NCBI RefSeq assembly: GCF_014695375.1
Contig: NZ_JACJOG010000038.1
Location: 62,001 to 126,000 of the forward strand
Length of the DNA: 64,000 nt
Source of the DNA: Coleofasciculus sp. FACHB-T130
GTDB taxonomy: Bacteria > Cyanobacteriota > Cyanobacteriia > Cyanobacteriales > FACHB-T130
Direction: 5' to 3'
In this document: positions 16,988 to 25,683 of the stretch, one piece after another
Layout of the letters: each line of letters starts with the position of its first letter
How positions within the stretch are numbered: the stretch's first letter is position 1
Position numbers and translations under genes: made by a program
Notes under the pieces: generated by a model
Databases searched by the model: none
Told to the model about the DNA's origin: nothing
The model's input: the letters and a program-made list of their open reading frames with translations, nothing else

Positions 16988-18160
16988 CTAAAAATGATCT
17001 GGCATCCACGGTTCGGGACTGGCAAAGAGCAGCATGGCGGTCAATAAAGAATCGGCATCCCCTTCAATTTTTCCAATCGTTTGTAACTGATGAGCTGTCA
17101 GTAACCCTGTGAATAAAGGTGATAAGCCTCGCACATCTAACCGTAATTCACCGCGTCCGCCTCTTGTCACTTCACCGCGTCCGCCGGAAACTGCCAAAAC
17201 AAATTTTCCATTGTTATCGGGCAATACATTATCTTGAATTTCAAGATGCAATTCGGCTTCTAACCCAATCGGATAGCCGCGCATTGATAGTGCTTTTGGC
17301 ACATCAACGACTCGCACCAACCATCGTTCTAAATGGGCAATTTTGTAAGTTTGTTCTGTGAGTAAAGACAAAAGCGGGTCTCCTGCCTGACCTTGCCAAA
17401 TCACCTTGTCTGCAAGAGAACGGTGATCGGCAAAGAAAGTCCACAAACGACGTGCTGCTGCTGGTGTTAATGCCACCATGTCTCTGACTTCAAGGTGATA
17501 GCTTGTGTCGCCCCTCTTTTGGCTGAAAATGATGTAACCTTCTGCTTTGTCTTCAAAGCCAATCCGGTAGGCGTAAATCACGTCTTCTGGGGACTCGACA
17601 ATGCCTTGCCAAATGGCTTGGTGGCGATCCAAGTTGCCACTGGAAGCGATCGCTCGTTGACGGTAGAGTTCGTGAAATTCGTGGTGAGTCGCTTCCACGC
17701 GCTGCATCGGCAATGTGCGATCTTTTAGCAAAATCGTATCTGTCGGCACCGTCAAACGACAATAGTTCCCAGCTTGTTCGTAACCCACTTTCCGATAAAG
17801 GGCGCTGGTAGAGGCGTAGAGCGTCGATAGGGGAATTCCCTTGGCGTGACACTCCTTAACAATATTAGTCATCAGCGCCGCTGCTACCCCTGTGCCTCGA
17901 TGCTCTGGCGCAATGCCCACGGCGGCAATTCCGGCGATAGGTACGCGAGAACCTCCGAACCACTGACCCATGTTGAAAATGCCTAAGCCCCCAGCCGCCT
18001 GCCCTCCTTGGCGGATGACGCGGAAGTTCTCCAAACCAATCCGATTCAAATACATCTGCCAGCTATCTGGCGGTGAATTGAAACACTGGGTTAATATTTG
18101 CCCAAGCTGTTTAGCTTCTTCAGGGTTAGAAATCGTGCCGAATTCAAAGTTAGTTGTCAT
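16988..18160 (-). CDS. Eis-like GNAT acetyltransferase
   Basis: 390 aa. The N-terminal GNAT domain carries the acetyl-CoA loop IAPEHRGTGVAAALM at about 80-95. A second GNAT-like half and a C-terminal sterol-carrier-like domain (LRLDVRGLSPLFTGL) follow, the three-part build of the Eis family. The protein ends in ...PWMPDHF; in Eis proteins the C-terminal Phe carboxylate helps catalysis. Likely acetylates amines such as aminoglycosides or peptides, but the natural substrate is unknown. ATG start at 18158-18160. Confidence 0.87.
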   Translation of the reverse strand: MTTNFEFGTISNPEEAKQLGQILTQCFNSPPDSWQMYLNRIGLENFRVIRQGGQAAGGLGIFNMGQWFGGSRVPIAGIAAVGIAPEHRGTGVAAALMTNIVKECHAKGIPLSTLYASTSALYRKVGYEQAGNYCRLTVPTDTILLKDRTLPMQRVEATHHEFHELYRQRAIASSGNLDRHQAIWQGIVESPEDVIYAYRIGFEDKAEGYIIFSQKRGDTSYHLEVRDMVALTPAAARRLWTFFADHRSLADKVIWQGQAGDPLLSLLTEQTYKIAHLERWLVRVVDVPKALSMRGYPIGLEAELHLEIQDNVLPDNNGKFVLAVSGGRGEVTRGGRGELRLDVRGLSPLFTGLLTAHQLQTIGKIEGDADSLLTAMLLFASPEPWMPDHF

Positions 18161-18194
18161 ATTAGGCTGCTAATTGCTGATTAATTTTTTACGA

Positions 18195-18524
18195 TCAGCC
18201 ATAGTCATCTGCGTCTGTGAAATCGAAGCGAACCGAAGGTCGTCCTTGGAGGACATCGCGTTCTGGATGAACTGCCTGAAACTTCATCCTATTCTCTGCC
18301 ACGATGGGATTGAACTCACGCGCCACCACCTCCCGATAGGTAGAATCGTGACATCAGGGTTGCATCGCCACCGCCATACCAATGCCTATTTCTCGTGTGC
18401 CTGCTAGCGATCGCAGTGAAATAGTCGCCGTGTTTGCTGGTTTCGTAATCGCACCGTGCCCAAGAAAAAGCATCAAAACTGTAGCCGTCACAAGCATTAA
18501 AGCTAATAAAAATTGGCGTTTCAT
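18195..18524 (-). pseudogene. Truncated GH10 endo-xylanase relic with in-frame TGA
   Basis: From ATG 18522-18524 the minus strand encodes a signal peptide (MKRQFLLALMLVTATVLML), then SLRSLAGTREIGIGMAVAMQ, which resembles the start of GH10 xylanases. An in-frame TGA at 18354-18356 interrupts it. The same frame continues with TYREVVAREFNPIVAENRMK and FQAVHPERDVL, the characteristic GH10 region, and stops at 18195-18197. Only ~110 codons of a normal ~350 remain. The enzyme would hydrolyse beta-1,4-xylan outside the cell; this copy cannot be functional. Confidence 0.8.
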
Positions 18525-18595
18525 GCTTGAATTCTACAGAGAAAATTGAGGGGCACATTTATCATAGACTCAACCAGATGTTGCATCTTCTACCT

Positions 18596-20617
18596 ATGAG
18601 CTGTTGCCTCAACCCTGATTGTCAGAATCCTCTAAATCCTGATACGACAAAGTTTTGCCGAAGTTGCGGGGCAAAACTCATGCCGTTGCTGAGAGGACAC
18701 TATCGCATTATCCAGCTTATTTCCAATGAGGGAGGATTTGGTAGAACTTATCTGGCAGAAGACATAGATAGGATGAATGAACCCTGCGTTGTCAAGCAAT
18801 TTAGACCCCAAGTGCAGGGAACTGCGGCACTCAACAAGTCTATTCAACTGTTTAAACAAGAGGCAAAGCGTCTGCAAGAGATGGGACATCATCCGCAGAT
18901 TCCTACGCTCTATGGCTATTTTGAAGAAGGAAATTATTTATATTTAGTGCAGCAGTTTATCGATGGGCAGGATTTATTGCAGGAGTTGGAACAACAAGGT
19001 GCTTTCAGTGAAAAACAAATTCGAGAGATGTTACTGGATATTTTACCTGTTCTCAAATTCGTTCATGACAAAAATGTAATTCACAGAGATATCAAACCCG
19101 AAAATATTATGCGTTGCCGCTTAACAAGGGGAGGAAAGCGGGAGCTAGTACTGATTGATTTTGGTGCAGCTAAGCAGTTAACAGCAATAAAGGCAACTCA
19201 ACGAGGTACAAAAATTGGTTCTTTCGGATATACTTCCTACGAACAAATGCAAGGGGGTGAAGTTTATCCAGCTAGCGATTTATTTAGTCTAGGTGTAACT
19301 TGTTTTCATTTGCTAAGTAATGTCAATCCCCACTTATTATTTCTTGATTATGGCTACGATTGGGTTTGTCAGTGGCGGAAATACATAAAATATTCAATTA
19401 GTAGTAATTTGGTTAATATATTAGATAAGCTATTGCAAAAAAATGTTGATTGCCGCTACCATTCGGTAGACGAGGTTATTCATGATTTGATGCGGAGTCC
19501 GCAAAATTTAACGCCTAAAATATCTGTAGCGCCGCCTAGAAGTAATAACCCTTTTAAAATTACGTCTTCAGCGGTTACACTGGTTAGAAACAAATTTTTA
19601 AATCAAGTTTTAGCAGGTAGTACCACATTAATATTATTGTTATTTGGATATAGTTATTTTAAACACGCCAATCTAAATAATTTTTCAATTAGTAATCTAA
19701 CGTTAAGTCCGAATCAACCAATTTTTAGAAAAAAATTTGCTTTAGCGAACACTTTAAAGGGACATTCAAAGTCGGTTGCTTCTGTCACCATCAGTCCAAA
19801 TGGAGAGATGCTGGCTAGTGGGAGTTTAGACAACACGATTAAATTGTGGAATCTGAACACGGGCCAGGAAATTTACACTTTGAAGGGGCATTCAAAGTCA
19901 GTGGGTGCTGTTGCCATCAGTCCAGATGGACAAATTCTGGCTAGTGGCAGTTGGGACAACACGATTAGATTGTGGAACCTTAAAAAAGCAGATAAAGTTC
20001 GCACGTTAATCGGGCATTCGAGCCAGGTTGTTTCTGTCGTATTCAGTCCCAATGGAGAGATTTTAGCGAGTAGCAGTTTAGATAATACGATTAAATTATG
20101 GGATTTAAAAACAGGTCAGGAAATTCACAATTTAAGTGGGCATTCTAACTGGGTTGTTTCTATTGCTTTTAGCCCAGATGGACAGATGCTAGCGAGTGGC
20201 AGTTGGGATAATACGGTTAAATTGTGGAATTTGAATAATGGGCAGGAAATTCGCACGTTGCATGGGCATTCCAACTATGTTAATTCGGTTGCCTTTAGCC
20301 CAGATGGACAGATGCTAGCGAGTGGCAGTTGGGATAATACGGTTAAATTGTGGAATTTGAATAATGGGCAGGAAATTCGCACGTTGCATGGACATTTAAA
20401 AGCGGTTTATGCTGTCAGATTCAGCCCAGATATGCAAACCCTTGCCAGTGGTGGTATGGACGATACGATTAAATTGTGGAATCCAAACACTGGCAGGGAA
20501 CTCTACACTCTTAAAGGACATTTTAACAACGTTGTTTCCCTGGCTTTCAGCCGCGATGGACGGACGCTGGCGAGTGGAAGTCAGGACTTTAGTATCAAAA
20601 TTTGGCGAGTGCAGTAG
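18596..20617 (+). CDS. Zinc-ribbon Ser/Thr protein kinase with transmembrane segment and WD40 repeats
   Basis: 673 aa from ATG 18596 (MSCCLNPDCQNPLNP), where related cyanobacterial kinases start; a TTG at 18527 would add 23 residues. Order: zinc-ribbon-like Cys motifs at ~3-26 (CLNPDC, FCRSCG); Hanks-type kinase ~34-295 with GFGRTYLAE, VVKQF, the catalytic HRDIKPEN and LIDFGAAKQL (DFG); a hydrophobic segment near 345-360; seven WD40 repeats from ~385 to the end. The kinase is probably cytoplasmic and the propeller on the other side of the membrane. Substrate unknown. Two adjacent WD repeats are identical at DNA level. Confidence 0.92.
   Translation: MSCCLNPDCQNPLNPDTTKFCRSCGAKLMPLLRGHYRIIQLISNEGGFGRTYLAEDIDRMNEPCVVKQFRPQVQGTAALNKSIQLFKQEAKRLQEMGHHPQIPTLYGYFEEGNYLYLVQQFIDGQDLLQELEQQGAFSEKQIREMLLDILPVLKFVHDKNVIHRDIKPENIMRCRLTRGGKRELVLIDFGAAKQLTAIKATQRGTKIGSFGYTSYEQMQGGEVYPASDLFSLGVTCFHLLSNVNPHLLFLDYGYDWVCQWRKYIKYSISSNLVNILDKLLQKNVDCRYHSVDEVIHDLMRSPQNLTPKISVAPPRSNNPFKITSSAVTLVRNKFLNQVLAGSTTLILLLFGYSYFKHANLNNFSISNLTLSPNQPIFRKKFALANTLKGHSKSVASVTISPNGEMLASGSLDNTIKLWNLNTGQEIYTLKGHSKSVGAVAISPDGQILASGSWDNTIRLWNLKKADKVRTLIGHSSQVVSVVFSPNGEILASSSLDNTIKLWDLKTGQEIHNLSGHSNWVVSIAFSPDGQMLASGSWDNTVKLWNLNNGQEIRTLHGHSNYVNSVAFSPDGQMLASGSWDNTVKLWNLNNGQEIRTLHGHLKAVYAVRFSPDMQTLASGGMDDTIKLWNPNTGRELYTLKGHFNNVVSLAFSRDGRTLASGSQDFSIKIWRVQ
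20168..20391 (+). repeat. Recently duplicated WD40 unit (126-bp period)
   Basis: Positions 20168-20265 and 20294-20391 are identical over 98 bp, whereas the other WD units differ at many sites. This indicates a recent tandem duplication or conversion of one 42-residue WD repeat. Confidence 0.9.
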
Positions 20618-20663
20618 CAATTTAAGACATTCGATTTGGGAATGGTAAGGGTAGCGATCGCGC

Positions 20664-21776
20664 TTAAGATTGCTGATACCTCATCCCCGGCAATTGCGAC
20701 ACTAACCCCATAAGTTCTAACTGCAACAGCGCACTGGAGACTGAGTTAGCTGGCTTACCCGTTTGCTGCACAATTAAATCAAAAGCCGTCGGTTCTGAAG
20801 AAATGGCTTGCCAAATTTGTTTGAGTTCTGGTTCTAAGTCTGGTATGGGAGGCTGATTAAATAAGTCTAGCTGTTGCACTGGATCGAGTTTTGGAATCGC
20901 TCCCAGCATCTCTAATAAATGATTTTCATCCAGAAAAGGTGTCGCTCCCTTACTAATTAATTTTAAGCACCCCAGCGACTGCCGATCGTCCAACCTTGCA
21001 GGCAAAGCATAGACATCTCGACAGAATTCATTGGCATAATCAGCAGTAATTAATGAACCGGATCTCGTAGGCGCTTCCATTACCAGCACCGCACGACTCA
21101 ACCCGGCGATAATCCGATTGCGGGGGGGAAAGTGTTCGCGCTTCGGTTGGGTGCCAGCCGGATACTCACTCAGCGCTAACCCGCGATCGCATATTTGTTC
21201 GTATAGGGACTTGTTGCGCCAAGGATAGACAACATCCACGCCAGTACCAAAAACTGCCAGCGTCCGTCCCCCAGCTTCTATACAAACGCGATGCGCTTCC
21301 GTATCAATGCCATCTGCCATGCCGGAAACAACCGTGAAGCCGCTTTTCGTCAATGCAGCAGTGATTTTGCCAGTCCAGCGTCTGCCATATTCAGAGGGTT
21401 GGCGAGTACCGACAATGCCAATCGTTGGCGTAATGCCATGATTTTCTTTGAGTTGCACTTTGCCGCGATAATACAGCACTGGCGGTGGGGTAGGCGTCTC
21501 TAGAAGTAAGCGGGGATAATCAGCATCTGCTGGCGTCCAGAAACAGGGATTTTTTACCAAGTGTTCTTCTAAAAATTGTTGGGGATGCAGGCGCGATCGC
21601 TTCTCTATCACCCCCTCAACCGTTTGACGCCCAAACCCCTCCACCTCCCTCAAGGCGGCTGGATTGGCTTTCCAGGCTTCACTGAGCGTGCCAAAATGCT
21701 GGTGCAAGCGCCTGAGCAAAATAGGGCCAATTCCAGGGATTTGCGACCATGCTAGCCAGAAGGCACGTTCTTCCAT
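20664..21776 (-). CDS. dprA: DNA-processing protein DprA
   Basis: 370 aa. DprA loads RecA on incoming single-stranded DNA during natural transformation. An N-terminal helix-hairpin-helix-like region (IPGIGPILLRRLHQHFG) is followed by the Rossmann DNA-binding core with IGIVGTRQPSEYGRR, VVSGMADGIDTEAHR, LAVFGTGVDVVYP and PPRNRIIAGLS, then a C-terminal winged-helix-like domain. With comF at 43.9 kb this suggests competence capacity, although the two are not linked. ATG start; close to the next minus-strand gene (27 bp). Confidence 0.96.
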   Translation of the reverse strand: MEERAFWLAWSQIPGIGPILLRRLHQHFGTLSEAWKANPAALREVEGFGRQTVEGVIEKRSRLHPQQFLEEHLVKNPCFWTPADADYPRLLLETPTPPPVLYYRGKVQLKENHGITPTIGIVGTRQPSEYGRRWTGKITAALTKSGFTVVSGMADGIDTEAHRVCIEAGGRTLAVFGTGVDVVYPWRNKSLYEQICDRGLALSEYPAGTQPKREHFPPRNRIIAGLSRAVLVMEAPTRSGSLITADYANEFCRDVYALPARLDDRQSLGCLKLISKGATPFLDENHLLEMLGAIPKLDPVQQLDLFNQPPIPDLEPELKQIWQAISSEPTAFDLIVQQTGKPANSVSSALLQLELMGLVSQLPGMRYQQS

Positions 21777-21803
21777 AAGATATAGGGCGTTTAATCGCTT
21801 TCC

Positions 21804-22454
21804 TCAAGCCTTCGCCGAATGCTGTTGTTTGAGATAGACAAACACTGACTTATCACCAATATCCGGTGGAATTTCTTGGACAACCTTACGCAAGGCAAAG
21901 ATGACAAATAGAATTGCCCAAACTGCCAATAATCCCCGTTCTACTGACACTGGCAATACACCCGTCAGGTGTCCCAACAGTAACATTGGCAGCAAAGGCG
22001 TGAGAACTTTAGTTTCCAGACGGTTGAAGCAAAAGGCTTCTTTGAAGTAAATCCCCGTTAATGCTGCAAAGGTGAAGCCGACTCCAAAAAGGGTTATTGG
22101 GTGATTGTAGACATATAGGGCAAGAGGTTCGCTACTTTGCAGCGCCAACACTGTCGCTGATAAAACACCAATTGCCCAAAAAGCTTGAAGGAGCCTGTGT
22201 AGCGGTTCTAGGTAAATATGGATTGTAAATAAACTGACGCCCAATGCCAAACAAAAACAAGCGTACAGTGGGGTCAGGAGTGACAATCCCATGTTTGTCT
22301 TTAGCACCAGAAAGCTACCTAAAGCAAAGCTTAAAGCCGCTACCATTAAGCCGCTACGGTAAACGATCACTCCAGTGCGATCGCTCTCGGTTATCGTAAA
22401 TTCTCCAAACTGACCTTGATAAACTGCCGAATCTGACGCATTTAACTGAGTCAT
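21804..22454 (-). CDS. DUF2301 integral membrane protein
   Basis: 216 aa from ATG 22454 with GGATAGG upstream; a TTG nine codons earlier is less likely. Five to six hydrophobic segments. The sequence fits the cyanobacterial/plastid DUF2301 family (FTITESDRTGVIVYRSGL start; GIYFKEAFCFNRLETK). Located in plasma or thylakoid membrane; function not established. Lies between dprA and the SAM hydrolase on the same strand. Confidence 0.8.
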   Translation of the reverse strand: MTQLNASDSAVYQGQFGEFTITESDRTGVIVYRSGLMVAALSFALGSFLVLKTNMGLSLLTPLYACFCLALGVSLFTIHIYLEPLHRLLQAFWAIGVLSATVLALQSSEPLALYVYNHPITLFGVGFTFAALTGIYFKEAFCFNRLETKVLTPLLPMLLLGHLTGVLPVSVERGLLAVWAILFVIFALRKVVQEIPPDIGDKSVFVYLKQQHSAKA

Positions 22455-22522
22455 AAAACCTATCCGAAAATTGCTATACAATATCAGCGATGCGGATGTA
22501 TAAATCCCGATTAGGAATTGAA

Positions 22523-23326
22523 TTAATCCAGATGAAGAAGCACCTCATCTCCCCAGTCTAGTTGCAGTTGCGACTGAGCATTGCCTCCATTGACGGCAAT
22601 TTCGACCCAACCGTGACTGCCAATTAAAGCGATCGCTTCTCCGGTTGGACTGTCGCTATAAGTCTGGCAACTGGGTAGCCTAAATCCCACAACCACAGAC
22701 CAAATTTTTCCTTGGACGAAGGTACCTGGAATATTTGTAATTAAGTTGCCAAAGCGATCGATATACTGAATGCAACCCGTGATACCCGCCTCTGTCTGGG
22801 TGCATTCAGGGATGGGCAGTTGAACTAAGCTGGCTAAATCGATAGCGTCTCCCAGTTGTTCTAGAGGGACGCCGCTGGCAAGATGGGCACCTACGGGGGC
22901 AAAGATATCTCGACCGTGAAACGTTGAACTGGCTTCGCTTGCGCGCCAATAGTCGGGGTTCGTGAGTTCGACGGCGGCAATTTCTGGTAAGGACGGAAAA
23001 ACCCCACTATTACTCAGAATGCCACTAAATAGCCCGTTATCGGGTCCCACCAGGAAACCATCTGCAAGTTTAACTGCGATCGCTCTGCGGCTACTCCCCA
23101 CTCCCGGATCGACAACAGCAATATGCACTGTCCCTTTTGGGAAATAAGGGTAGGCATTCATTAAACAAAATCTTGCGGCTGTAAGATTCTGAGGGGGAAT
23201 CTCATGAGTGAGATCCACCACCGTCAGCGTCGGGTTGATTTGGGCGATCGCGCCTTTCATCACCCCTACATAAACATCACTTAAGCCAAAATCGCTCGTC
23301 AGAGTAACGATCCGGTTGTCATACAT
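22523..23326 (-). CDS. S-adenosyl-L-methionine hydroxide adenosyltransferase (SAM hydrolase)
   Basis: 267 aa, matching the DUF62/fluorinase-like family. These enzymes split SAM to adenosine and methionine with water as nucleophile. Visible motifs: TLTSDFGLSDVYVGVMKG at the N-terminus, VVDPGVGSSRRAIAVKL, VGPDNGLFSG and FHGRDIFAP, plus the C-terminal YIDRFGNLITNI. Cytoplasmic. ATG start at 23324-23326. Physiological role is uncertain. Confidence 0.9.
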   Translation of the reverse strand: MYDNRIVTLTSDFGLSDVYVGVMKGAIAQINPTLTVVDLTHEIPPQNLTAARFCLMNAYPYFPKGTVHIAVVDPGVGSSRRAIAVKLADGFLVGPDNGLFSGILSNSGVFPSLPEIAAVELTNPDYWRASEASSTFHGRDIFAPVGAHLASGVPLEQLGDAIDLASLVQLPIPECTQTEAGITGCIQYIDRFGNLITNIPGTFVQGKIWSVVVGFRLPSCQTYSDSPTGEAIALIGSHGWVEIAVNGGNAQSQLQLDWGDEVLLHLD

Positions 23327-23596
23327 CTTTGTTAAGAAGGATTCTTTGTGCCAAGCGCGGGTGCGATGCTGTTGATGCGGCCAGAACGCGCGATGGTTTG
23401 AACGTCTTTTTTGAACGTTTTCAGAGTCTAGCTTACCTTCAGCAAGGGCGATCGCTCCCAGACCCTAATTCGTTCCACAGCCTCAACCCTTAACGCTAGC
23501 TAACAAACTATGAATATTCTGTAACAAAAACTACCATTTTTTGGGTATTTAGGTTATATTAGATAAGTAGCAGATACCTCAAGTCGCTTAAAAAAA

Positions 23597-23761
23597 ATGT
23601 CCATTATGAACGGAAGACGCCAAGATAACCAGAAAAATGCGGCTGCGGCTCACCGCGAAAATATTCAAAAAAGCTTGCAGCATCGTCTAGAAATTGCCAG
23701 AGCCAAAGGTGACGAAGCTTTGATTCGCCAGTTGGAAGCGGAAGCCAACTACTTCCACTAA
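23597..23761 (+). CDS. Small conserved-looking helical protein, 54 aa
   Basis: ATG 23597 to TAA 23759-23761. It contains NQKNAAAAHRENIQKSLQHR and RAKGDEALIRQLEAEANYF, an amphipathic charged helix throughout. The composition, strong 3' terminator and stand-alone position support a real gene, and I recall similar short proteins in other cyanobacteria. Function unknown. A second ATG at 23606 could be the start. No clear Shine-Dalgarno sequence. Confidence 0.65.
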   Translation: MSIMNGRRQDNQKNAAAAHRENIQKSLQHRLEIARAKGDEALIRQLEAEANYFH

Positions 23762-23883
23762 ACCTGAATTAAGCAATACTCTCAGTCTCAAATACCGAGC
23801 CTTCGGAGTCTGCTGTTTCCGTGCAAGTATACTGGGGCAAAACCGCCACAAATGCCATGCTATGCACGTTAATTAAATAAAAC

Positions 23884-23921
23884 AAAAGGGGATGCCGCTA
23901 GTAAACGGCATCCCCTTTTTG
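23884..23921 (+). terminator. Strong intrinsic terminator
   Basis: Perfect 14-bp stem AAAAGGGGATGCCG (23884-23897) with CGGCATCCCCTTTT (23906-23919) and further T. Follows the 54-aa gene by ~120 bp. Confidence 0.9.
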
Positions 23922-23938
23922 ATTAGAGCGTCTATCGA

Positions 23939-24004
23939 TTCAGATCCCCGACTTCCCTAAGAAGTCGGGGATCTCGCGTTCACGAATCATTTAGAATTGC
24001 TATA
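23939..24004. repeat. Dispersed palindromic element, copy 1
   Basis: Palindrome GATCCCCGACTTC/GAAGTCGGGGATC followed by TTCACGAATCATTTAG-ATTGCTATA. A second copy is at 61470-61536 with the same flank, differing in the loop and a few bases. It behaves like a small mobile or MITE/REP-like repeat placed next to gene ends. Confidence 0.85.
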
Positions 24005-24059
24005 CGGTAATGGGTCATTGGAGAAAGGGAGAGAATTCTTCATAGCTTCCCGGTTCCTC

Positions 24060-25439
24060 CTAGCGACCGCCCACCACGACATTTTTAATTCGCAGATGGG
24101 GACCCCCCACACTCACGGGTAGCGGCATTTGTCCGCCTTTCCCGCACCCGCCATTAATATAGATGGAGTCGTTCCCAATCGCCTCAATATCTTTAAGCGT
24201 TTGGAAGACATTGCCAGTCAGACTGACATCAGTCACTCTTTCAGCTATCTTGCCATTGCGAATCATATAGCCTTCAGCAGCGGCAAAGGTAAACATCTCG
24301 CCGTTGGTTTGTCCGCCAAGCATCCGCACCGCATAGACGCCTTCCTCGATATCCCCAATCATGTCATCGAAGGAGTGTTCCCCTGCTTCAATGCCGGTAT
24401 TGGTCATCCGCACCAACGGAGGATAAGTCGCGTTGAGTGCCCTAGCGTTGCCGGTGGGAGCTTCGTGCAGCTTGCCAGCAGTTTCGCGGTTATGCAAGCG
24501 CTGGGTGAGGATGCCGTCTTTAATTAAATATTTGCGCTGGGCCGGGACGCCTTCATCGTCATACTTGAGAGAACCAGGTAAATCGGGCATCGTGGCATCA
24601 TCAACCACATTCAGTTGCTTGATGGCTAAGGGTTTGCCTAGAGTTAGCAATTCCTGCATCCGGGGGTTTTCGTAGACAAAATCTGCTTCTGAAAGATGTC
24701 CGAAGGCTTCGTGAATGAAGACACCCGCAAGGTATGGGTCGAGAACGACCGTATATTGTCCTCCTTTCACTGATTTTGCTTCCAACTGACCGACAGCACG
24801 TTTGGCGGCTCCCAGTACCTGGTCTTCAATTCCTTCGAGAATGTTATAGTCGGTGCGGGAATGCACAGATTCAAAGCCTTGGCGAGGGGCAGAACCTTCA
24901 TCACGAGCGATCGCCCCAAACCGACCCGACACATCCAACCGTTCTTGGGCAATACAGGTGCCGAGAGAATTGGCAAAATAGGTGATGCCGAAGCGATCGC
25001 GCAAATTCACCATTGTCGTTTGAATTCGGGGGTCAAAATCTAGCAGCAGTTGGTTATATCCCTCCAATAACCGCCGCTTTTCTGCCAGAGAAACCCCACG
25101 TGGATCGCGCCCGATTTCCACCGCCACATAATCTTGAATGGGTTCCACTGGCGCTAGCATCGTCGTTTCTTTTCCGACCAGATGCGCTTGAGCAACCGCT
25201 TCTTCAATCCGGTCTTTCAACTCGGCTAAACCATTGAAAGTGACAAAACTCCAGCCGCCCTTGTGGCAAGCGCGAATGCCCCCAGCCAGGGTAAAGTTAC
25301 GATCTACGGCATCCAGCTGATGACCGCGAAAGGAGATAGAGGTAGACTCACTTTGTTCTAAGCGAATTTCTAGATAATCTACCGCTGTGCGATAAGGAGC
25401 GATCTCTGCCTGCAACCGATCTTGCATAGAAGTTTCCAC
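24060..25439 (-). CDS. TldD-family metalloprotease
   Basis: 459 aa. The zinc site HEAFGH is at residues 243-248 and the Gly-rich C-terminal GGCGKGGQMPLPVSVGGPHL is characteristic of TldD. TldD works with TldE/PmbA to degrade or mature small peptides; no TldE gene is in the window. ATG start at 25437-25439. Cytoplasmic. Downstream lies the palindromic element at 23939-24004. Confidence 0.93.
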   Translation of the reverse strand: METSMQDRLQAEIAPYRTAVDYLEIRLEQSESTSISFRGHQLDAVDRNFTLAGGIRACHKGGWSFVTFNGLAELKDRIEEAVAQAHLVGKETTMLAPVEPIQDYVAVEIGRDPRGVSLAEKRRLLEGYNQLLLDFDPRIQTTMVNLRDRFGITYFANSLGTCIAQERLDVSGRFGAIARDEGSAPRQGFESVHSRTDYNILEGIEDQVLGAAKRAVGQLEAKSVKGGQYTVVLDPYLAGVFIHEAFGHLSEADFVYENPRMQELLTLGKPLAIKQLNVVDDATMPDLPGSLKYDDEGVPAQRKYLIKDGILTQRLHNRETAGKLHEAPTGNARALNATYPPLVRMTNTGIEAGEHSFDDMIGDIEEGVYAVRMLGGQTNGEMFTFAAAEGYMIRNGKIAERVTDVSLTGNVFQTLKDIEAIGNDSIYINGGCGKGGQMPLPVSVGGPHLRIKNVVVGGR

Positions 25440-25683
25440 TTTTTAATCCTTTTATTTAGCCCCTGATAGGGATTCTAGGCGATTGTTAGGGCAGGCTGCT
25501 TAAATCGATTGGCACTGGATTATTGCTTAATTTGTACTAAACCGAAGGTGAAATCAGATTAATTATCGGATTTCTCCCTTCAGTTAAAAATTTGTCTATA
25601 TTTACCTTTGCAACATCTAGCTCAGCGGATTATGGTTGCAAGGAGAAAACATCTCGCATTTTGAACCCCTAAACCGCCGTATT

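Noticed and set aside
18316-18558. 80-codon minus-strand frame overlapping the GH10 relic
   Set aside because: The neighbouring frame gives a signal peptide and GH10 motifs; this one is out of frame with them.
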